From JAUMBM01 sp964441755 (GTDB taxonomy: Bacteria; Bacteroidota; Bacteroidia; Chitinophagales; Saprospiraceae), in the NCBI GenBank assembly GCA_964441755.1, contig CAYTVG010000031.1, forward strand, positions 1-29,723: a DNA stretch of 29,723 nucleotides, given 5' to 3'. The position numbers and the translations under genes are program-made. Below the pieces are notes generated by a model. The model worked only from the letters and a program-made list of their open reading frames with translations, was not told where the DNA came from and ran no database searches. Each line of letters opens with the position of its first letter. Within the stretch, counting starts at the first letter, position 1. Positions 24,294 through 29,723 of this stretch are shown piece by piece.

Positions 24294-27200
24294 TGTGTTA
24301 TCAAATTTTGAATTTGTAATAAATCTACCCGGTGCATTTTTTGGATAGCTGCTGCGTATTCAGGTTTATGTGAGAAGTGTTTTTCATTACCAACTACAAT
24401 CAACAAACGCTTTGCCCTTGAAAAACCAACATTAATACGCTGTAATTCCCTTGCAAAACCTAATGCGAATGGATACTTACTGTTGTCAACAGCGATACGT
24501 ATTCCCTTTTCTACTTTATATTGTTTATTGCTACGAACTGTAGAAATGATAATGATATTTCGTTCCATACCCTGAAACCGGTCGACTGTATTAATCCTGA
24601 ATGGAATATGAAACTCATTTTCATATTTATTCTGCTCAAAATTTCTCCATTCGTTTTTGGAAAAACTAGGATACATCACTTTTCTTATCCTTTGCATCTG
24701 GGGCATGTAATAGGTTATTATGCCAATTTCTTTATCCTCGTCTTTGTGAAAGTGGTTCAAATATTCTTTAAACCCGTCAGCTTGGGTTAATGCTCTCAAC
24801 ACTGTTTGGATAGCATTTATTTCACCTTCATTCTCGTAGGATGTACCGACCTTGCTTTCGGGAGTTTCTACGTTTACCCAAACTGCATGATTATTAGTAT
24901 CAATAAAGGGAACAGACTTCAAACCGTGCCAACGGCTGGCCTTTACATTAAAGTCCGGTACATTCATTTCATTTTTAATTCCACATATCAACCCATTTTC
25001 TAATTCTTCCTGATCTGTATAGAATTGAGAAATGCAATTCATTATTTGCTCATGCATCCTGAACTGAGTATCCAGACTGGCCACAAAATTCTTAGGTGCA
25101 TTCTTAAACAGCTTTTCAAATTGTGATACCTTATAATCTTCTTTAGTCCAATGCTCAATTAAATTCTTTGCTCCAACAGCCTTCAATGCTTCACCAAATT
25201 CCTGTTCATCAATCATTGGAGGTAACTGTTTATGATCGCCAATGATTACAACTTTCTTACCTAATGTAAGCGGTAAGACCAGCTCCGGTGGTGTAGCCTT
25301 ACTGGCCTCATCCATGATTACTAAATCAAATTCAGGTTCTCCCTGATTTTCGGAATTTTTCTGAAAAGTAGATTGATAAGTATCACCAAAAGTTCTACTA
25401 CCACATTCGCTACAAGTGGCGGCAAATACGTTGACATATTTATAATAAGCATTGGCAAATGTGGTTTTTATCAGGTGATTTTTTTCATGCAACCCTGCTT
25501 TCCACTTAGCTACTGTTTTGACATATTTTTCTTCCGAGCTACATTTTGCCTGAACATTTTCAATCCACTGGCAGACAGCATTCTCAGCATATAACTGTTC
25601 ATCTGATGAATTTGTCTTCGCCTGTAACCATTTCTTTATTCTGTCATTGGAATATACCTTTCCTTCATCCTCGAACTTTTCAATGTTACCTATACGAATG
25701 GGGCGAACCAATTTTTTACCTTTTATTCTCTCTAAGGCATTATCAACAGCAAGATTTGTCTGTGAAGTGATAAGCAACTTTGCCTGTGGCTCCCGAAGTA
25801 ATGTTTGCCAGATAATTTCAGCAATTACCGTTGTTTTACCTGTACCGGGAGGTCCCTGTATCAATGCAAGGTCTTTTGCAATCAGCGTTTTTGCAACTGC
25901 TTCCAACTGCTTTTGCTGCTCTTTTAACAATGGCTCGTTCAAATCAGCTATAACCTTCAATTTTTCCTCTTCAATATCTATCGCTGATTGCCTTGCCTCA
26001 TTCGGATCAAATAGGAAATTTGAAAGATTTCTGTTTACAGGATAGCCAACTTTTCCGTCTGGTTCAGTAACTTTCTTCATAGCCTTAATCATTCGGCCAA
26101 TGTTTGTAAGTTCCCCAGGGAAAATCGGTTTTATATAGCCTTGCTTAATTTCGTTTAGGTCAATTCTATCTTCTTCCCTTGCATTAATTCGTTCATCAAA
26201 TTCATCGGTTATACGGAACTTCAGTCTGTCCTTTTCCTTTTTGATCAGCTTACCGACCTGAATACCCTCTCTGAAAATGGCTTCATCTCCAAAAAGCTCA
26301 ATTGCTTTAGATAGTTGATTTTTTTGCTCTGGAGTTAAATAAATAAACGTTGCCTGCCGAACATTGCCGGCAACTTCCTTTTCCTTTTCAATTTCAAGTG
26401 TTTCATTTTTATATAGCTCATAAATAGTCCTGCCTAAATCACTTTCAATTGAAAATGAAACTATGTCCTGATTAGGAGTGCAAGCATCCAAAACAGCTTG
26501 CTTTAGTTTTTCTCTCTCTTCATCTGAGGTAAAGCGGTATGAGAATAAGACCCGTGTATGATTTTTTATTACATCAAATTCAACCTTACCAGTAATAGCA
26601 TTCCTTATTTCATTCTGAATCTTATTAATTATGCTCTGCCTTCTTGATTCAAGATTAGTTTTAAATTGTATTTGGTATGTGGGTTTGAACGGTTTGGATT
26701 GCAGTAATGCATTTGGAAATGCTGTTTTAATTCTTTGTATTTGCTGATTGTAATCGTCTGCATTATCCGCTGTAATATTCAGCGTTGAATTGGCAAAAAC
26801 AAATTCTGATTTTCCTTGTAAGTCTGTTGTTGTTTTAAAATTACGGAGTACTTCAGGATTTACTCTGTAGCCGGGTTTGAAGAAATACAAAGTGGGCTTT
26901 CGGAAAAATTGAACACCCGGAAAATTGCTCTGTAAAGTAGCAAGTGATTGCTTAATTTTCTCTTTACTGGCGTTTCTAATCTGATAAAAGTTTCCGGCTA
27001 TTTCAAGGCCTTCAATCGATTTTATCTTGATTTGTTTATTGGCAGAGAATCGAGAAATGGATTCAACGAACTCCAAATTGTCTGTACTGAATTTTCTCGG
27101 AGGAATATATACCCCGACTTCAATCACAATACTTTTACCATCCTGAGAAATGGATACTGTACTTCTTGTTAAATCTTCTGCATCAAGAATGCCCTTGACC

Positions 27201-28336
27201 TTATCTTTCAGCAAAACCAAATCTTTCCCGGAATTAAACTCTACTTTCAGCTGCACAAGATTATCCTTGTGCAGAGATATTAAGTTACTGTAATTGTCGT
27301 TAAGTATTTTTTGCAAATGCGGTATGTCATTATCGTTTAGATCAATATAACCGTCCTTACTAATATTCGCATCGAGCTGGTAGTCAGTATTAAGCTTTTC
27401 TTTTATTGTTGAGTAAATCTCGTCCTTCGAGGCTGTGTCGGTGTACTTGAATTGAATTTCCCCTGAAACGTAGTGAATAGGGGATGTTGAAGACAGCTCA
27501 TAAAACAATTCCTCACCTAATTTTTTAAGTTGATTTAATTCCTCAGGGCTTAACTCTCTATAATTTTTGAACTCAATAAATACTTTTTCGTCACTGACCC
27601 CGTAATCTTCCAGTTCATCAGGATTGAACAGACCTTCAATGTCCTCAATAAGCTGGTCTATTAATTCTTTCTCATTGATATATATATCTATGTAATTGGA
27701 TCTTTCTGCATCTTCATCCCTTTTTTCAGAATAGGGCTGACTTATTTTCTGAATTTTCCAAACCTGCTCTTTTTGCTTCACTAACTTCTTCATGGCTACA
27801 ACGTAATTGTGCCATATTTGCTTGTCTTTTTCTTTATTTATATCAACAACAGGAATTTCACATGCTTCAACCGCTTTATAAAGCTCTTTGAAGTTCTCAG
27901 CATTAGTACCGGCTTTTCTATCAAGTGGTACAAATTGAAATTTGCAATTACACCTGATTGTATTTTTAGTAGGTTCGTTGAAAAACGATATTTCTTTGAA
28001 TTTTCCTACCCGGTATGAATAAAGCTCGGTGAATGTATCTACCTTATCAGTCCTTAAGCCGACCAAGGCTTCAATAGCCCTTTCATTACCTAAAGGGATA
28101 ATAATTTTATGCCTTGATTTGTTATTTTGGTCATCTGCCTTTTGCTTTTGGAAAAAACACACTCTTGCCTCTGACGCAAGCAATTGAACTACCTGAGCTG
28201 CTGTTAGTTTATTCTCAGGATTACTGTCAAATCGATTTTCAAAAGCATCTACAATTCTTAATGTTACTTCGATGGCTTCATCGGAAGTGCCTTCAAAGAT
28301 GTTTCCAGTTTCTAGTTTTCTTGTAAATTCTTCCAT
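24290..28336 (-). CDS. Upf1/Dna2-like SF1 helicase with long N-terminal extension
   Basis: A 1348-aa protein, first gene of the operon (ATG 28336). The helicase spans about 800-1340: Walker A GPPGTGKT at 828-835, motif II DEAS with D1009 and E1010, motif III GDHKQLPP, motif V TVDRFQGMERN, and motif VI VGFSRAKRLLIVVGN. This AAA_11/AAA_12 arrangement is that of Upf1/Dna2/SMUBP-type enzymes acting on RNA or DNA. A four-cysteine-free insert lies between motifs Ia and II. Residues about 280-660 contain successive alpha/beta stretches of 60-80 residues (for example around LVQLKVEFNSGKD and YQIQFKTNLESRR) that may be diverged repeats of one module; I recognise no family. Predicted role: ATP-driven remodelling of foreign nucleic acid together with the PLD-like and RecD-like proteins. 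Confidence 0.9.
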   Translation of the reverse strand: MEEFTRKLETGNIFEGTSDEAIEVTLRIVDAFENRFDSNPENKLTAAQVVQLLASEARVCFFQKQKADDQNNKSRHKIIIPLGNERAIEALVGLRTDKVDTFTELYSYRVGKFKEISFFNEPTKNTIRCNCKFQFVPLDRKAGTNAENFKELYKAVEACEIPVVDINKEKDKQIWHNYVVAMKKLVKQKEQVWKIQKISQPYSEKRDEDAERSNYIDIYINEKELIDQLIEDIEGLFNPDELEDYGVSDEKVFIEFKNYRELSPEELNQLKKLGEELFYELSSTSPIHYVSGEIQFKYTDTASKDEIYSTIKEKLNTDYQLDANISKDGYIDLNDNDIPHLQKILNDNYSNLISLHKDNLVQLKVEFNSGKDLVLLKDKVKGILDAEDLTRSTVSISQDGKSIVIEVGVYIPPRKFSTDNLEFVESISRFSANKQIKIKSIEGLEIAGNFYQIRNASKEKIKQSLATLQSNFPGVQFFRKPTLYFFKPGYRVNPEVLRNFKTTTDLQGKSEFVFANSTLNITADNADDYNQQIQRIKTAFPNALLQSKPFKPTYQIQFKTNLESRRQSIINKIQNEIRNAITGKVEFDVIKNHTRVLFSYRFTSDEEREKLKQAVLDACTPNQDIVSFSIESDLGRTIYELYKNETLEIEKEKEVAGNVRQATFIYLTPEQKNQLSKAIELFGDEAIFREGIQVGKLIKKEKDRLKFRITDEFDERINAREEDRIDLNEIKQGYIKPIFPGELTNIGRMIKAMKKVTEPDGKVGYPVNRNLSNFLFDPNEARQSAIDIEEEKLKVIADLNEPLLKEQQKQLEAVAKTLIAKDLALIQGPPGTGKTTVIAEIIWQTLLREPQAKLLITSQTNLAVDNALERIKGKKLVRPIRIGNIEKFEDEGKVYSNDRIKKWLQAKTNSSDEQLYAENAVCQWIENVQAKCSSEEKYVKTVAKWKAGLHEKNHLIKTTFANAYYKYVNVFAATCSECGSRTFGDTYQSTFQKNSENQGEPEFDLVIMDEASKATPPELVLPLTLGKKVVIIGDHKQLPPMIDEQEFGEALKAVGAKNLIEHWTKEDYKVSQFEKLFKNAPKNFVASLDTQFRMHEQIMNCISQFYTDQEELENGLICGIKNEMNVPDFNVKASRWHGLKSVPFIDTNNHAVWVNVETPESKVGTSYENEGEINAIQTVLRALTQADGFKEYLNHFHKDEDKEIGIITYYMPQMQRIRKVMYPSFSKNEWRNFEQNKYENEFHIPFRINTVDRFQGMERNIIIISTVRSNKQYKVEKGIRIAVDNSKYPFALGFARELQRINVGFSRAKRLLIVVGNEKHFSHKPEYAAAIQKMHRVDLLQIQNLITQ

Positions 28337-28350
28337 GTTGATTCAATATT

Positions 28351-28462
28351 TTACAAAAACCACAGGCTCTCACTGCCGTGGTCGGGTAATTTATCGTGTT
28401 GGAAATGGGGGAGAATTTCAGCCACCATTTCGAGGTACTTGATCAAACGCAATATCGAAGTT
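28351..28462 (-). other. Open frame resembling a protein C-terminus, possible frameshifted end of the next gene
   Basis: In a different frame from the gene at 28443-28901, and overlapping its last codons, the minus strand reads TSILRLIKYLEMVAEILPHF...LPDHGSESLWFL and stops at 28351-28353, only 14 bp before the helicase ATG. The residue composition is protein-like (amphipathic helix, ordered ending). It could be the true C-terminus of that gene after a frameshift, or a small separate peptide. I know no homologue. Confidence 0.35.
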
Positions 28463-28901
28463 GAGCTTTAATGTGTTTGCTCACTATCGGATAGTTATGC
28501 TCATGGTTGAGCTTCTGTTCATCAGCGAGGCATTTCCATTGTATCAGTCCTCCATTGCAGTTTATCCAGTTGTATAACTCCGTATTAAAGTTGTAAATTT
28601 CGGCAATGCTTTTATTCATCACTTTGGTTGTTCCATCAAATGAAACCACCAGTTCGGGACCATCTGTAACATGGTTGTTTTGTACTTTCAGTGTAAACTG
28701 ATTGTACACTTTGATTGTTGCGTTGCTGGCTTTAGGGTTATGAAACCAAACTTCAATTTCATTGGTAAAGTTCTTTCGCCTGATGTCCACAATACCTTTG
28801 AAGTGATTGCGGATTAAGTGCCTGTAATAGTGCTGGGCAAAGTATTTACAAATTATGTTAAAATAAATTGTGAGAAAAAACAATTTCATAGTTTTAGTCA
28901 T
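28443..28901 (-). CDS. Hypothetical protein with hydrophobic N-terminus
   Basis: A 152-aa frame (ATG 28901; an alternative ATG at 28889 gives MKLFFLTIYFNIICKYFA). The first 20 or so residues are hydrophobic and could be a membrane anchor or poor signal peptide. The rest alternates beta-type segments (IVDIRRKNFTNEIEVWFHN, ATIKVYNQFTLKVQN, PELVVSFDGTTKVMN) and ends with a His/Lys-rich stretch. I do not recognise it. It lies 106 bp upstream of the helicase operon in the same orientation and could be its first gene, or an older independent gene. The downstream sequence stays protein-like in another frame (to 28351), which raises the possibility of a frameshift near the end. Confidence 0.5.
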   Translation of the reverse strand: MTKTMKLFFLTIYFNIICKYFAQHYYRHLIRNHFKGIVDIRRKNFTNEIEVWFHNPKASNATIKVYNQFTLKVQNNHVTDGPELVVSFDGTTKVMNKSIAEIYNFNTELYNWINCNGGLIQWKCLADEQKLNHEHNYPIVSKHIKAQLRYCV

Positions 28902-29144
28902 TTTCGGTAAATATAAATCAATTTATGTCAGGTTAGACTCAGTAGTCTTTAGAAACTAAAAATGTTGGCACATAACTACTGTATTAGCGAAACTTAACAA
29001 AGTAAAACCCGAAATATCTCAACCTTACTTTGTTGCTTACTATTTCGCCTATATCGCTTATCTGCGAGGTTTACCCTTTGTTTCACTCATTTCACCCACA
29101 CTTCGACCAACTAACTAAAGGCAAAATATTTCGGGTCTACTTTA
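28902..29144. other. Intergenic DNA with a stem-loop and a larger inverted repeat
   Basis: No gene is seen. aacaaagtaa (28996-29005) pairs perfectly with ttactttgtt (29025-29034) around a 19-nt loop. Overlapping it, acccgaaatat (29007-29017) is the exact reverse complement of atatttcgggt (29126-29136), giving a 130-bp palindromic frame. It ends 9 bp before the IS5-type element. The layout could be a small non-autonomous element (MITE-like) into or beside which the IS landed, or overlapping transcription terminators. Confidence 0.5.
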
Positions 29145-29182
29145 GAGCGTGTTCGGGATTTTAAAAAGAGGGGGGTCGTATC

Positions 29183-29190
29183 TAACTTTG
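29183..29190 (+). promoter_or_regulatory. Candidate -7 box for the IS5-type transposase
   Basis: TAACTTTG matches the Bacteroidota TAnnTTTG consensus, 21 bp upstream of the ATG at 29212. No clear -33 TTG is visible. Confidence 0.4.
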
Positions 29191-29211
29191 TTGTGACCAA
29201 ACAGCAAATGT

Positions 29212-29723
29212 ATGACCAAAAAGTTCGAAGAAATTACCGACTCCCAATGGTCCGAAATATCGGAATTTTTGACATAAAACGCAAGAAAAAATATAACCTT
29301 CGAGTGGTAGTAAATGCCCTTTTATACATGGTTCGAACCGGATGCCAATGGAGAAACTTACCTACAAGTTACCCTCATTGGCGAGCGGTGAACTATTATT
29401 TTGAGAAATGGAAGCGCGACGGTACGATTCAAAGGGTGAATGATGCCCTCAATCAAAAAGACAGAGTAAATCCTGGAAAAGAAGGGCTTCCAACATTAAT
29501 CTGCATTGATAGCCAGAGCATTAAACTAAACCCTATGATCTATGAAAATAGAGTGATAGATGCCAATAAAAAAGTTAGCGGATGCAAACGGCAGCTACTG
29601 ATTGATTCCGACGGCAGAATCTGGCAAGTGTTGGTTGATGCAGTAAATCTCCATGATGGGGTTGCTGTTGTTACAGCCCCCCATATAACCAGACATAGAT
29701 TACGAAAAAAAATTCGTAATTAT
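29212..29723 (+). pseudogene. IS5/IS427-type transposase, partial, apparent frameshift in a T run
   Basis: From ATG 29212 the frame reads KKFEEITDSQWSEISEF, the normal start of this family, but meets TAA at 29275-29277. The continuation, KRKKKYNLRVVVNALLYMVR, TGCQWRNLP and further on a first catalytic aspartate in LICIDSQS and a second in LVDAVNLHDG, lies in another frame. One extra T in the five-T run 29266-29270 would join them as ...SEFFDIKRKKKY. The downstream frame can also be entered from ATG 29208 without any frameshift, but that gives an unrelated first 20 residues. The change is a true mutation, a sequencing slip, or a site of transcriptional or ribosomal slippage. The gene runs off the window. 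Confidence 0.75.

Larger units (their letters stand above)
29145..29723 (+). mobile_element. Left part of an IS5/IS427-type insertion sequence, cut by the window end
   Basis: It begins with gagcgtgttcgggatttta, a terminal inverted repeat of the GAGNGTGTT(T/C)GG type seen in IS427-group elements, preceded by tta, which could be the short target duplication. A transposase frame follows on the plus strand. The right end lies outside the window. Confidence 0.75.

Noticed and set aside
1..29723. tRNA, rRNA or riboswitch genes
   Set aside because: No cloverleaf with conserved T-arm GTTCRANNC in a suitable context and no rRNA-like sequence was seen on either strand by eye.

Overview
The window looks like a chromosomal segment of a Bacteroidota member, probably a Saprospiria- or Chitinophagia-like organism. 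Reasons: a secreted metalloprotease carries SprB-like repeats and a type IX secretion C-terminal sorting domain; genes lack Shine-Dalgarno sites; TAnnTTTG promoter boxes occur; and the transposases are of Bacteroidota type. Base composition is strikingly mosaic. The protease gene (2986-6678) is very GC-rich, the helicase block (16103-28336) is AT-rich, and the TIR/MoxR/lectin genes lie in between. Every intact gene except the right-hand transposase is on the minus strand.

Layout, left to right: (1) a 75-bp-period palindromic intergenic repeat (5-145) and an empty stretch; (2) an overlapping HNH endonuclease / MazG-like pyrophosphohydrolase pair (382-1651); (3) a Fic protein with its own inhibitory motif (1759-2856), bracketed by two near-identical hairpin terminators; (4) a 1230-residue T9SS-exported metalloprotease (2986-6678); (5) about 1.1 kb of gene debris (6679-7806), including a 3'-5' exonuclease fragment and the first ~29 codons of a DGR-type HRDC accessory protein; (6) a three-gene conflict-system operon transcribed right to left: TIR-iSTAND-like protein (12589-14199), MoxR-type AAA+ ATPase (11654-12583), and a 1281-residue membrane protein (7807-11652) ending in a formylglycine-generating-enzyme/C-type-lectin-fold domain whose last 40 residues look like the variable region of a diversity-generating retroelement (DGR); (7) an IS1182-like element (14217-16083); (8) a five-gene nucleic-acid-processing operon (28336 down to 16103): Upf1/Dna2-like SF1 helicase, PLD-like protein, Ycf35/DUF1257-like protein, Ycf46-like AAA+ ATPase, RecD-like helicase with a C-terminal nuclease-like domain; (9) a small unrecognised gene (28443-28901), palindromic intergenic DNA, and the left end of an IS5/IS427-type element running off the window.

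Main hypothesis. Removing the IS1182-like element leaves only about 36 bp between the RecD-like gene and the TIR gene, all in one direction. The two operons may therefore have been one eight-gene unit of roughly 19 kb. It would combine a membrane sensor with a diversified outward-facing lectin domain, a MoxR/TIR-iSTAND signalling and killing module, and a helicase/nuclease/AAA+ module. The MoxR + vWA-like + TIR-iSTAND part fits the NTP-dependent ternary conflict systems known from comparative genomics. The physical link to a Ycf46/Ycf35/PLD/two-helicase set is, as far as I know, not a standard named defence system. The DGR appears to have lost its template repeat, reverse transcriptase and most of its accessory gene here, so the variable region would be frozen unless another DGR in the genome acts on it.
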